From assembly GCA_029891345.1 (NCBI GenBank), contig CM056997.1, positions 214,807,212 through 214,871,211 on the forward strand: a stretch of 64,000 nt of DNA, written 5' to 3'. Within the stretch, counting starts at the first letter, position 1. Each line of letters starts with the position of its first letter. Under the pieces are notes generated by a model. That model was not told the DNA's origin, searched no databases, and saw only the letters and a list, made by a program, of their open reading frames with translations. Source of the DNA: Dryococelus australis (lineage: Eukaryota > Arthropoda > Insecta > Phasmatodea > Phasmatidae). Of the stretch, positions 11,824-24,420 are shown one piece after another. Made by a program: the position numbers and the translations under genes.

Positions 11824-12334
11824 GTATACTGTGGTAATATCGGTCTAAAAAATATCTTTTATGTATAGTTTATAATTATTGTTTAAAAATGTGTTACAGT
11901 TTATATTGTTCCTTCTCTACGCCCCGTGCTAAGCAGTGAGTGCTGTGTACATCGCTGCCAGGGAGCTGAGGTGTGCTGCAACTGGGCCGTGCTGACAGAG
12001 CTTCGAATCAGCACTTGCAACACGCAACGAGCAGCGGCCACAGCGCGGGTTCCACGGCGCATTCCTGCCTCTCGGCCCACTACCAAGCTGCTGTTCCATG
12101 GCCGCCACCTGGTAGAGCGGATACCGAAAAACCAACTGCACTACTAGCCTTCCATCACTCACGCCACTCGTTGAGGTTGGCCGCGCTGCGCAGACACGAA
12201 ACCGTTCTGCGCATGCGCCGCACGTCGTCATAGTAACGGCCGTCCAGGGCCGTGCCACACACAGGTGGTGGGGCGCTTTCCCCGCCCACGCCGCCATCGC
12301 GGCCTTGCTTCTGTCTTCTCATTTGTTTTCACAG
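11824..12334 (+). promoter_or_regulatory. GC-rich pol-env spacer with a predicted env splice acceptor and NRF-1-like site
   Basis: No coding match. The sequence turns sharply GC-rich from about 11910. It ends with a pyrimidine tract and CAG (ttctcatttgttttcacag, to 12334) directly ahead of the first env-like residues. In errantiviruses env is made from a spliced mRNA, so this is a plausible acceptor. At 12208-12218 there is a perfect TGCGCATGCGC palindrome, the consensus bound by NRF-1/Erect wing proteins. Function is inferred only. Confidence 0.45.
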
Positions 12335-14015
12335 CTGGGCTCCCCACGCCGGCAACATATCGCACACACACTGGCGTGTACTACATCATGACAAAACCTG
12401 ATGTCGTCTACGAGAACAGCATCCCATTGCTGTACAAACTGCACATCCAGTTCCCTTCCCCACCCGAGGCAATCGACCAGTTTATTCACATCGCAACTCC
12501 TCTACATGCGCGATTGACAAAATCATTTACAATTATTTGCAGGTTAATGAAACGGGAGTCCTCCGAGATTACCATAATGACGTCAGCACCCACTTCCGTG
12601 CCACGCGCGGCATTCAGATCATAGGAGGCGTTGGCAGCTGGTGCTGCAACTTCCTCACAAACAAGCATCTGCACGCTCTCCTCCAAAATGACAAGCCTGG
12701 ACCAGAAAATCCAGGGCCTTACAGCTAACATCCACAACACACACAAGGCGTTACACGTCACGTTCCAGGTCGTCAATGATATCACTCGTAAAGTTGAAAA
12801 CAGCATAGATTCCCTCTCCAAAGTCATTAACGGAATGACTAGTGTTTTCCGTTCACAACAAACTGCAATGAATAATGTTCACACCTTGGAAACGCAATTC
12901 AACTTGTTAGGAACGAGTGTCTTGCAAATCATAAACAACCTCATCATTGAGCATTCCATCGAAACAATAATTCACTCATGTCAACTGCATAAGCTGCCGC
13001 TCGGCGCTTTCAATAATACTCAGCTCACACATGACTTGACGGCATTACGGGAACTTTTAAAAATTAACCTGACCTTCAGCATTGGAATCAAGGACGTGTC
13101 TAAGTACTACTGATTTGAATTTGCTGAATGTTCGTTATCCGACCAACAATTAGTAATTAAGTTACAAGTGCCAGTCGCCAGTGTTCATGCCAAATGGCAG
13201 GTCTACTATATCAAACCAGTCCCCTATCAGTTTCAAAACCTTTAATGTATACGTTACAACTACCCTCACCCACCATCGCGATTGACCTTACGACAGGCAC
13301 TGTCAAGGCCATTTCCTCCTCCTCCACCCCTCCCAGGATGTTGTATTCATCCCGCTTGAATCCCTCACTCGCGACAATGCAAAATGTATTAGACCTGCCA
13401 TCTTATTTTCTGACGTCACTTCATTGTTCGCCACATGCAAATACCACTGCACGCATACGGCACCTTTTACTATTACTAATATTTTCCCCCACCAATATGA
13501 GTTGATCAACCCCCTTCCCAATATCATGGTGCAGTGTATGAATAGTTCTCTTAATACAATCATCCCCAGCCACCACTTAGGGGCTGTTGAACTACATGTT
13601 CCGTGTGGCTGCGTCACCACACCCACTGCTGTTGTCATATCTATGTGATGTGCGTGCTCCTATCATTCCACTCCAGCAAACCGTCATCCCAGTACATTAG
13701 CTCTCCGAGCAATCTCTCCACCTCCCCCAACTGTCCCTCCCACTCCTAGAGGGAATTCACTTCTGTAATATATCGGCGGCACTGAACACTGACTGGCATG
13801 TAAACCATACTGAGTTCCCTATTCTACAAGATGTTGTTCCAGTCACTGCGTGTGGTATGCTTCTATCGCCAAAGCTATTTTCTGTTGTGGATCCTGCTCA
13901 CTTCGATTATTTTACCATGGCTGCCTTGCTTTTCCTACTATGTATTGTTTCTGCCTTTTATGTCAAACCGGTGAAAATCTCTGCGCTGCTTCAACGCCAT
14001 AATACACTTCAGTAA
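12335..14015 (+). pseudogene. ERV-2 env, F-type membrane fusion protein (broken)
   Basis: Env-like parts appear in order. There is an N-terminal ectodomain (GVYYIMTKPDVVYEN near 12378) and a likely cleavage site with fusion peptide near 12600 (a THFRATR basic site followed by a Gly-rich hydrophobic stretch). A long heptad region follows (12680-12960), then later ectodomain parts with scattered cysteines. A single membrane span (MAALLFLLCIVSAFYV near 13916-13965) and a short tail end at 14015. This is the layout of gypsy/baculovirus F-like envelope proteins. At least two frameshifts lie between 12530 and 12690 and several stops beyond 13113. The product would have acted at the cell surface; this copy cannot. 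Confidence 0.72.
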
Positions 14016-16139
14016 GATGTTTTGAGTAAGATGCTTTCAATGATAAATAACGCTCAGGGTAATTCACTTCCAGCTACGTTTGCATATATCGAATATATAC
14101 AATACTGAAGATATATTTTACCTTGAATTCCAGAGTAACTACTCTTAATGAAAAGTTGTTATCATTAATTTCACTCCTTGCAGAATGCAATAGCAGTATT
14201 ATACAGTATTGCCTCTTGTTTTACATTAAGAGTAATTGTTACTTAGGCCTATAGGTATGAACTTATTATTCAATATGGTATAACTTGAGATATCATGCCT
14301 CATAGCATTCACAGTGACAATTAACTGCTATTTTGAACTGCGATTGCAAATACTAATCAGATATATATTTTGTTGCTATGTTTGATACGTTTACGATTAC
14401 TTACTGCCTTAAGAGCAGTGACCAGTTTGTGTATAGCATTTTTCCTATAAGTTTGCAATATTATTTCTAGTATGTAAGTTAGCTATAAGAGGAGAACTCC
14501 ACCTTTTTATTTTCCTACCTATATCTGCCGATATTTCATATGTTGTTTATTATTGTATGTGGGATTCTCAATAGAAGATATTTTATAAAACCAACCTTTA
14601 GCAATTAAGATGATTGTAACTATGTTGTATTGTATAAATTAATAATGCTACTTACAGCATCAAATTTTTATATATACTCTTGTTTTCTAAAATAATTTGT
14701 TATATATTTATATGCCACAATTATTATTGTTCATAACGCCTCAGGGCACTTATACATTTATTTTGCCGAAGGACACATGTCAATTAAAAATAGTATAATG
14801 TAGCGTGCACTCCACTCCCAGTGTAAACAAATAAAAGGTGAAAGGAAATCCCAAACCTAGTGGCAGCGCTGAAAACATTCCTGCAAAAAAAAGTGTTCAC
14901 GCAATTATAGTGCTTTCACATTCGCAGTGTGCACAAACTAACATTTTCGTAAACTTAAATCAGTGCTATACATAACTGAATTTTCAATGAAACTTTCGGC
15001 GAGGTGTACAGTGCTACCAGCGACAATAAAAAGACTTCCTCAACATATCCGCCACAGGCGATTACCTACTTTATGTATTCGCTTTTCTTAAATGTATTCA
15101 CTTGTTTAGTAATAGGATCAGGATTTCACATTATTTTATGAGGATTGTATTAAACAAACATAGTAGTAATTAAGAATCATCAAATGGTGCCTTGTATAGA
15201 TGTAACTTTAATATCTCTCTTTCACATACGTTCATTCAGTGTCTAGAATAAGCTGTTAGAAATACTTAGCTGTAGGTAGTAACGTTGGTACATTCCAATG
15301 TTGGAACGTGTAACTAACATTAAATAACCACTGTCCACTAGCATGCTTCGCGATGTTCGTTCAGCAACATCCCTACTTAATGTCGACAGTTGAGCGTGCG
15401 TCCTCCGGTGCCGCCAACCGCTAAATCATCATTTTCTGTCGCACGAGTGTGTGCGTTCCAAACTGTTGTTATACGTTTGTTTTTACAAGAGGCACTTTAT
15501 TACTTAATTAAAGTTGACACTTAGTACTGCTTTGTTGTTTACATATTTCAGCCAGGCAGCGTGTGCCTTTATCTTTCTATACATTAATCTTATAAGTAAT
15601 CTTTCTGGAATGTTGTCAAGCGTTCACTAAATGTGCGCACAAAACAAACTCCCTTCTTCCCGTATCCCCCGCCTAGCTTTGGAGGTTTCTTTTTAATTAA
15701 TTATTAAATCTGGCCTTGGACACTTCCTTTCCCCCACCCTCACGTGTCGTTTACATGTTCAGAGTTTACATTTCTAATAATATGGCCAGCCTATTACCTT
15801 TGTATCACTTATAACTTATTGCTATTTCACTTACCCTACCTTGCCTTTTACCCCATAACATAACTTAACTTCACATCAATTTTATAATGCGAATCATTGC
15901 ATTCTATATCTTTTGTACATCGATAGTTCTTACTTGAAATTCCGCCCTCGATGCCGAAGTTAAGTCATCCGTGTATGCCACCTTACGTCCACGATCTTCG
16001 TTGCCTAGAGTTCCTCTGCCCAATCAGATCCGACGCACACCCACGATACTTGTGCCTCTCTCCCTCAACCCCCGCTCTGTAATTGCAGCATCCAATGTTC
16101 CTTCCACAGCCGGGACGGCTGTTATTTCGCCGGGGGTAG
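14016..16139 (+). other. ERV-2 long noncoding tract between env and 3' LTR
   Basis: 2.1 kb, strongly AT-rich at first and more mixed after 15300, with no open frame above 68 codons and no domain. It ends in a G-rich run (gccgggggtag) against the LTR, an acceptable polypurine tract. Gypsy-like elements normally place the 3' LTR soon after env, so this tract is unusually long and may include a further insertion I cannot delimit. Confidence 0.5.
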
Positions 16140-16775
16140 TGTAACAGCGACCAGGCGCCGCTACATACCGCCTACGATCGAATTGGGTATAGGTGGTAGC
16201 AGGCCGCAATTGTTTGGAAAACATGAACACGTGGTCTAAATCGGCCGGCTATAAAAGCGCCACACCATGGCGGCACCCCCTCCCCACAGAAGGCACCGGG
16301 TCACGACGAAGCGCGTACGTGAGTGAGATCCGAGGCTGAAGCAGAAGGCAGCATGCAACCACAGGCCTAGATGAACTCTAAGGCCTACTTGCAATAGTCA
16401 TCGGGTGAGAATAATCGCGTAGCGGTAGGCTGTAATAACTTGTAACGAGTCAACGTCCAATCCCCCTTAACTTATTAATTCCAGCAAGGCTAGGGATCAG
16501 CTGCATATTGTATTGATTGACTAATAATCTTGTATTTAACGTAAAGTAATTGTCTTCAATATTGTTGTATGAGTAATTGTATTGTGTTGTTACCAGATAG
16601 AGATTGTTATAATAAATTATATTTTTATAAAATAATCTTCCTTACAAGCTACCGTCTAGGTTCCCCCGTGACATTCCTTGCCACCTCTTACATGTTAATG
16701 TTTTTAATGAGAGTGTGAGTAGGAAACACAGGAATTAGACGATACTAGGATATAGGCGGAAGGGCAAGTGTTACA
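16140..16775 (+). repeat. ERV-2 3' LTR
   Basis: 636 bp, starts TGTAACAGCGACC and ends GTGTTACA (inverted termini TGTAAC/GTTACA). TATAAAAG at 16250-16257 and AATAAA at 16611-16616 are in the right order for a U3-R-U5 LTR. It pairs with 5697-6324. Directly beyond it gypsy-1 gag resumes. Confidence 0.88.
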
Positions 16776-17600
16776 CCCTGTTCGTAGAATTTGGCTACGT
16801 AGTTGGGCATGGTGGGCGCGTCGCAGGTATTGGTCGCCGAATCGCAGCTCCAAACCGGCACCAATGTGGAGTATTCTAGAAGATGTCGTTCTGGCAGCGA
16901 CTGCAGTATGCTCAATGCCGGTCCCCTCAGTACAGCCGCCAGGCAGAATGCTCGCTGCTATTCAGTCCAGCCATTCAGGACCGCAACGATGTTGAACTGA
17001 CGCCGGTATTCGCACCAAGGTGTTCGTCAGAGGCGGGTTTAACTGTGACACCTTTAAACAGCTCTGGCTGAGGCGTACCCACGATGCCGAACTGCTGCGC
17101 CTCCCCCCCCCCCCCTGCTGTAGCGGCCCTGGCGGCGACCACTGCCTTCTCGCCGCTCACAGTCGTCGGCGTGGTGAGGGTCGATCTCAGCTCCTCCTCA
17201 GCCACTTCATGTCTTTTCCTTCTTGAGGGCGCTCATCTCCTGGTCCACCTTTCTGTCGACACTTCCAATTTTATATTTACTAATTCGCTAATGCACTCTA
17301 TCTTTAGGTCCACATTTTCGTTCACACTGTCTAATTTTCTATCCACATTTTTGTTCACTCTGTCTGTTTTCTTATCCAGTTTGTCCACTACTTCGCTAAC
17401 ACTATTTATTTTCCTGTATACCAGTTCCTAACTCTACTAACATATTCATTAATACTACTGATTTAGCTATTTGCATTTTAATTAACACTGCTAATTTGGC
17501 TGTACACAGAATCCCTGACACTACTTATTTGGCTACTCAGTCCTTCTATAAAGGCCCGAAGTGCTTCCATGTCTGCCGACAATTTTTTAGTGAGCATTAA
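16776..17600 (-). pseudogene. Gypsy-1 gag, N-terminal half
   Basis: On the minus strand a degenerate coiled-coil-like start near 17575 has repeated QISS(V/I)-type heptads. An Ala/Gly-rich linker and TPQPELFKGVTVKP (near 17060) follow, then FNIVAVLNGWTE and LRGPALSILQSLPERH (16990-16880) and, one frame over, GDQYLRRAHHAQLRSQI up to the ERV-2 edge. That is the normal progression of gypsy Gag toward the segment that continues at 5696. Gag forms the particle shell. One frameshift and several stops are present. Confidence 0.8.
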
Positions 17601-17719
17601 AAAATTTCTACAGAATTCCTTGGACTATTATTACAATTACTATTATATTTACAAATTTTGCCTATGAGTTAATATCCTATTAAAACATTACTTACAATTA
17701 TTTTATAATTTTTATAAAA

Positions 17720-17745
17720 TGCCTCCATCCCACTTCTGACACAAG
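17720..17745 (-). promoter_or_regulatory. Primer-binding region of gypsy-1
   Basis: Immediately inside the 5' LTR the minus strand reads TGTCAGAAGTGGGATGG, a sequence typical of the segment after the 5' LTR in insect gypsy elements. The exact tRNA primer was not worked out. Confidence 0.5.
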
Positions 17746-18715
17746 TGCTGCAATTTTGCTCTCGAAATTAAGTGGGATAAACCAAGTTCGTTAAGGGATG
17801 GACGTCTTAATTAAATTAAAAAATTGATAATAATTTTCTAATTTTATTTACATTTACTACATACAAAATTCTCTCCACTCAACATCTCACCATAAATTGA
17901 TATCACTTACTGTTTACAATCAGCAAATTCAATTAATACAATTTATAATTACCTAAAATAAATCAGTGAAATTAAAGAATTACGAATCAGATCCAATAAA
18001 CAATGTATCAACATATATTTAATTATTTGATCAATTATGTGTCCGTATTTGACAGTTCCAATATTTACAATAAAACCTGTATTACATGTCCACTCAGTCC
18101 CACCTCAGTTAGTCCATATCCCGTCAGTCCGCAATGTTCTAGACTTCTCCGAGCTCCCTCACGCACAGTAGGCTTTACTCGCCGGGTTTTACATTCTCTC
18201 GTCAATTTACACCAATAGCACCTCGTCTGCAGTCGTATTGCAATTCACTTCGCGCTCGCCCTCAACCTGGATGCCCTTCGCCAAAGACTGCTGGCAACTG
18301 GACCGCGGCGGTATATATAGTGTCGTAGGGCCATCACCAAGTATCTTCTCTAATTTGAGCACTGCGCCGAGCGTCCCAATTCCCGGAATATTCTTGCGCT
18401 TCCAACAGGTGTCGGCTTCTTCAGCACGGGGGGGGGGCAGAAGGAGGACTTGTGATGCCAGTCATTCTCACCATAATATTATTGCGTCGTCGCTACATTT
18501 ATCGGCATCTCCAGTAGGAGTGAGGAGGGACTGTGACGTCGGCCAGGAGCCGAGCGGCACGACATCCTGACCGCCGCTGCAGTCATCCACGTGCTTCCCG
18601 AAATAAGAGTGTAAGAGACAGCGATCGCATCGTTCCGTGAAGAGGGGAGGATTGAGGTGGGTCCCCCCTCCCCACAGAATCGGACAGTCGCCGGTGCCAG
18701 CTGCGGCGCGTAACA
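17746..18715 (-). repeat. Gypsy-1 5' LTR (copy B)
   Basis: 970 bp, same family as 1632-2596: left end TGCTGCAATTTTGCTCTCG, right end GCGTAACA, TATA box at 18312-18319. The neighbouring primer-binding region marks it as the 5' LTR of a minus-strand element. Confidence 0.87.
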
Positions 18716-21700
18716 CTTAAAGCCGATTTAATACTCTCGTGGCACCAGCACTTACCGAATTCCGACATTACTGTCCTGCAGTTCAAACTAATCGTTTCCT
18801 GCTGCTGATCATCGATATTAGCTGTATATTACAACACACAGTATTTCAAGTTTGTTGAAATCCACCTCTTATCCACGGAATACATGTCTCATCATAATTA
18901 TTTAGATACATCATAGGCTTCTGCAGATGAGGCGATGTAATATACTCATTTCTCAATGTAGTGAACATAAGCGGTGATAGAAAAACCGTCTTACAACTAT
19001 GTATATTTTAATGCAGTTGTGCTTAGTATGAACAAATCGTTACTTTGAGGTATTTAACTAAAATCAGGGCAAGTTACCGGAAAGCCGTTATCCTATAATC
19101 ATCTGTGTATAGCTTCTAGTTCGCGGTTTACATGTCAAGGGAACTCCCGTCTTAAAGCAGAAGGTACACACAGTTTTGTAGTAAGTGAGTTTTTCAAAAG
19201 GAAATAAAGTTATCGCAAACGTGAACAACATCTGGGTTCAAAGTCTTTTGGACAAGACTTTATAGTGGGATGTACTTTTTTTCAAGCAACTGTCGTTACC
19301 CCATTGGCTAATTACCAATGAAATTTTTTTTTGGTGTTCTGTGTTTGGTGACTACTTTTGTTTTGGATCTGCTATAGGCACACGAGACTTCTCCGGCGTG
19401 TCAAATAAAATAACTGACCGAATTGCGAAAGCAACGCAGACAAATAATAGGACCAGCTTGTCTCCAAATGAATCTCTGAAATTTCCAGGTCTTTAGAAAT
19501 TATTAATGAAAATTGAAGCTTGGTTTATGATCTGCTTGAATACTGCTGCAGAGTTTTCCATTTATGTACTAATATAAGCAATTTACTAACTTTAATTATT
19601 GTGTGCTGGTGTTCGATTTGTTTGTAGTATCGCTGACTACAGTGGAAGAACTATGCTGGTGTGTTGAGATGTAGTGAGATTCTATTGTATTATGCACATC
19701 CCAGCCTTAGCTGCCTAGTGGCTCATTAGCTTGTACCTCGTTCAGTAAAAAAATTGTTAACGCAAATGTATGCTGCAGAGTGTCTCCACAGAAGTAGGTG
19801 TATTTTAATACCTAAAATTTAGGAGTGATTTTACACAAAAAAAAAAAAAAAACGAAAAAAGACAATCAGAACAATTTCTCTACTTCGCTAGATAACAGTA
19901 GCATTTCACGAGTTATTGTTGTAAAAAAATTACAGATACATTTGGAGCATTTTTATTTGCAAAAAGGAAATCAAAGACAATGCATGTGTGCCTAATTCTG
20001 CAAGCAGTCCGAAAAAAAAATGGCTTGTACAGGTAAAACAATTTCAGCAGCGTCTAATAGCGTTTTTCTACCCACAGATTTAACTTTGCAATATAAGCAT
20101 ATACACCAGAAAGAAGATTTCCAAATTGTTGGCTAAAATTTCCCGTCCTGGACGAGTCGTATTCGCACACTGCTTTTACCAGACAGAGTCCTAAAAGCTA
20201 TACTAAAGGGCTCATGTGCCGTACACAAATTAACATAGTTTTCTTTGTCTGGCGGTTTTCGAATTTTATTTACTTTTAGAAACATATTCATTTTTAGTTT
20301 CATGTTCGGTCTTCACAGTTTTGCAAGTAGGTCCAACGATAAAACACTTGTAGTAATTTTATTATTCATCTTTGAAAAAATTCTTCCCCACAATTATGAT
20401 TAAGACAAAACTTTTTTTTTTGCTGTGTATTCAAATTATAAGACTTAAATGTGGAAAATCGACCAAGTGTGTTATGTCAAAGTTTACCCTATAATGTAAG
20501 CTATATTAATTTTATAATATTATTTTGGTTTAAATAAAAAAAAATTAGAATTTCAGCATTGCAAATTACACGTGTTAAGGCCCATACAAAAAAATATACA
20601 GCAAACCAAATCTCTTTTTAACTCTTATCTTTCATTAAAAGTAACTTACAGCTGAAAATATGTAACTTCAAATACAAATTGTTACAGCAACGTTTCCTTA
20701 CTTAATATATTTCTCGTCGTCAAGATCAGACGTACAGCAAACTAACAGTCGAATATACATTTGACTAACAACGATTGAAAAAAACTGATAATATTTAGTC
20801 CGATATGAATAAGTTAGGTAATACTATTTTTTTAATGTAACTTAAAGAAAATTAACCTAAAGAACATTCGTATTGCTGCATTGTGCCAAAAATGAGAGAT
20901 TGTGACTTTTTCTGCGTATAAGTTCGTAACCAGTGTTGGTGCATTTTTTGTATTTTCTTATGCTGTCAAACATTATGCAAATTAAAAAAAAAGTGTTTTA
21001 AATCATTTGCCTAGTAGACATTGTGCACAATGAAATTAAATGCATATGTTTGCATAAATGACATTAAAGTGTCTCTGTGTAGATGTGTAGATATGAACAG
21101 ACATGTATGTGCTAGCCTGTACTGATATGTTAAAATAATGTATCCATTTAATTTGTTCAACCTAAATATTCTCATGGACGCTAATTGTAACATTGAATTT
21201 GTCAACGTAACTTTACTCACGTTGTTAGTGCAAAGTCATACTTTCAGTATAAATTTCTCATACTGTCAATGTAAGTAAAGGCTGTTCACGATAAAGTGAG
21301 CACTTTAGAAATGAACCTTACAAAAAAGTCACTGCCCCTGTTTGCAATAAATTTTAACAGATACACTGAGTGACATTCGCACAGTTAAGTTGGTAACGAT
21401 GGATGGAAAGTAGTTCTATATCTTAACGTCGAATAAAAAGTGTTCGGTAACCATTTGGGATAACTTAAACATATTTCTTTAGCTTTATGATTTTTTAATG
21501 CATCTATCTATAAAAATGAGCAGAAATGTAAAGTATTTACTTTCTTAATAATTTCACAATTTCATTTTCCCGACGCATGTATAAAGTGACGAAGCCCATG
21601 GCAGTGTTAATTTCACATAAGGCGGAGGAGTACACAACGTGTATACAAGTAGATCTTGAGCAGAGCTTTCAAGAATGCTCATGTTACCGTAAACAGCCTA

Positions 21701-22540
21701 TAACACAGTTACATGAACACTTTTTTAGTACACGTTTACTGAAGCATGGTCATTGACAATGTCGCTCGTGTGTATTTCCATGGTAAATTTGCACCGTGAA
21801 CTTTCGTAGTTGAAGTGGCACGATAATTTTAATACAGTGATACAGTAGGCATAAAAATGCACTAACAGGTTAATTCCCTCGCGATAGTATATCTTTAAAC
21901 CAATCCATTTATGTTGGTGTACCTACATTTGAATTCATAGCAACATTATCGTATCAATTTAACTTTCCAGCTTTCTTTGAAAATTGCTCATACCAAATAG
22001 TATATTTACGCATACATTTCATGTGTAAGTACACACGTTTATTATTAAAGTACAGCTCACTGCAGCTCGGATTGTGTGGTGATCGGAATTTGTTTTCTTG
22101 GAGGTTTTTTACTTGTGTGTCTGAAAAAAAATTGCGACTCATTTGCAAATATAACAGAATTACTTGCATTATCGAATTGTGGCATGTCCCCAAAATAATC
22201 CCACAGAATTCTCACAAGTCTGTCCATTGTAAAATTTCTAGTTAGACGCCCGACATATCAGGTAGTAAAGACGATTCGAAATTTATAGTTGTTTTGGTTC
22301 AAAAATTAAAGGATCCGTATTCTTACATGAAGAAAGAATTTCCATGTCTTTTTTTTATGGTAAAAACGTATAAAAAAGCCTTTTTAATTAGACCTGTCAC
22401 ATAAAAATTAGGACACAATGAAATTTGACATACTTTCAAAGAACAAATATGCATTTATATAAAATGCAAATGTTTGAATTTGTTACAACAATATAATAGC
22501 CTATGTGTGTGTATGTATTGGTGTCCGCGCGAGAGCGCGT
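18716..22540. other. AT-rich intergenic DNA
   Basis: 3.8 kb with no open frame above 70 codons that looks coding, many A/T homopolymers and no repeat I could match to other parts of the window. Nothing further seen. Confidence 0.6.
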
Positions 22541-22544
22541 CCCC

Positions 22545-23040
22545 TTTTAATTTCTGAACGCCTTAACCGAATGACACGAGACTCAGTACACATACAGTAC
22601 TAAATAATGACACCTGACTTTTACAGTTTGCGATTACACCTGGCACGGACTTTCAAAATGACGGCAATTAAAAAATTTAGGATGGTATATCATATCTCGA
22701 AAACGATTAACCCAATTTAAACCAAATTTTGTATGCTGACAAGACCAGGTTTAAGCATTGAGTTTCGAAGTGAATATTGTCATTAGTAAGCTACTTTAGA
22801 AGACAGCCCCAAATGAAATAATAAAGCTCTTCCGTTGTTTCTGGAAAACTAATCGAACAATTTTCGCCTAATTTGGCACGTAAGTAATACAATGATAGGC
22901 CAGATATGTAAGTAATTGAACTTATTAGGCAATTCTTTCCAAAATAGTGGCCATGCAAATGTTTATGTTTATTTTGTGTAACTACCATCCCGTTTGAGGA
23001 ATTTCAACCAAATTATATATGCTGACAGAATCTATTACAA
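22545..23040. repeat. Degenerate tandem repeat of about 150 bp
   Basis: Four loosely similar blocks of the type 'cgattaacccaatttaaaccaaattttgtatgctgacaa' occur near 22555, 22700, 22850 and 22990. This looks like the 3' region of an old retroelement or a decayed satellite; no coding part is attached. Confidence 0.4.
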
Positions 23041-23679
23041 GCATCATACAAGTCAAACAACAGTAGTAGGGAAATGGCAAGCTGGCCACAACGGCGTCGG
23101 GATTCGGATTCAGCCGGCCGCCATGTTGTTACGTCACCCGTCCGCCATCTTGGACCCACATGACCTTCATCTCGACTTTCGACCCGTGACATCGACCTTG
23201 ACCCCAGTAACGTCGGACCCCAAAAACCCAAAATATTGCAAAAAAAAAATGTGAAAAAATTAGAGAATAATTTATTACAAAATTTTTTACTAAACGATTG
23301 TTTAAAAAATTACAAAGTTTTTAAAACTTAATAAAACATTTATTACAAGAAATTTTATTAAAAAAATGTCTAAAAATTTATTAGATAATATTTTATTTAA
23401 AAATGGTTTAAAATTTACTATTAAAAATTATATTTAGAAAGTTTAAATAAGTTTATTATGAATTATTTTCCCCTGGCAGACATTTTCCCTAACCATTTCC
23501 CATTGTTCCTTAAAAATGTTAAAAATCGCGAAAAAATTGTAACATATGCAAAAATGTATTTTAAAGATCTTACACTTCCGGAGGTCCTCCCAGCACCACA
23601 TCCAGCAGACTACTGACTCACTCATTCTACTCCCCCAACGTATACTCATTCTATTGTATGATGCCTTGTTTGTTTTTCG

Positions 23680-23870
23680 TACATCATTTGTTTAAACGTT
23701 ACTGGAGGCGGTCATATTTTTTTTCTCGTTCATCATTTGTTTACATGTTACTGGAGGAGGCCATATTTGAATTTTCGTTCGTCATTTATTTATACACGTT
23801 ACAGGAGACGGCCGTATTTGTTTTTCGTTCTATTAATTATATATGTTACCGGAGGCTGCCATGTTGGGAG
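23680..23870. repeat. Imperfect tandem repeat, about 50-bp unit, four copies
   Basis: The block 'gttactggaggcggtcatatttt' recurs near 23697, 23746, 23798 and 23844 with drift. A 140-codon open frame (23658-24080) runs through it but consists of the repeat plus hydrophobic low-complexity residues, so I do not call it a gene. Confidence 0.5.
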
Positions 23871-24420
23871 GCAGCAATCTTGCTAGGCGCAGTCCTCCAT
23901 GTTTTTTTAATTGTCATTTGTTTTATAGTTTGCATCACATATTCGTGTGACTACCGTATTAGATTTCATATGTTTTCGTCACCTGTGTACCACCAGATGG
24001 CAACCATATTTTTTATATTTTTAAAGTATAGGTTACACTGTCAGCCCCACTACGTTTTTCATTGGATAATTAGTGTTTAGTCGGTGAGCTTCCATCACCT
24101 TCGTTACATCAATTACTCATTTGAGATCGACACCCTCTATGTTCGATTATATTTTTTCAACGCATAGGTAGTATCGATTATGTCGCCTGCTATCGGCATG
24201 TACCGAATGGTGACATTCGCCACTCCTGCAAAGTATTTGAATTGTCATATTTCTTTTATTTATTATTAAAAGCTAGTATTTTCATTAAAACAATTATTTA
24301 TTTAAAATATTTCTTATATATAAAGCGTGGTGTTTTTTGGAATGAAACACAGCATATCATTTACACAAAATTTATTGTACACATAATAAAATATATAGGT
24401 TTATTAATCTTCTTCGATGT

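Larger units (their letters stand above)
5697..16775 (+). mobile_element. ERV-2: errantivirus-like (gypsy with env) provirus inserted in gypsy-1
   Basis: A plus-strand LTR retroelement of about 11.1 kb with LTRs at 5697-6324 and 16140-16775, gag zinc knuckle, protease, RT, RNase H, integrase and an F-type env. Flanking bases are CCCTT on the left and CCCTG on the right, a 5-bp duplication with one mismatch. The gypsy-1 gag homology is interrupted at exactly these two edges. Every gene has stops and frameshifts, so this is a dead provirus. The env makes it errantivirus-like; I infer that from domain order rather than a phylogeny. Confidence 0.85.
1632..18715 (-). mobile_element. Gypsy-1: decayed Ty3/gypsy retrotransposon, split by ERV-2
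   Basis: A minus-strand LTR retrotransposon bounded by two LTRs of one family (1632-2596 and 17746-18715). Read on the minus strand its order is 5' LTR, primer-binding region, gag, protease, RT remnant, RNase H, integrase, polypurine tract, 3' LTR, which is Ty3/gypsy order. The plus-strand ERV-2 (5697-16775) interrupts gag. All reading frames carry stops or frameshifts and most of the RT palm is missing, so the element cannot move by itself. I could not find a convincing target-site duplication at the outer ends (flanks 'ctat' and 'ctta'). Confidence 0.85.

Noticed and set aside
23658..24080. 140-codon hydrophobic protein
   Set aside because: Made of an imperfect 50-bp tandem repeat and T-rich sequence, giving Phe/Tyr/Ile-rich low complexity.
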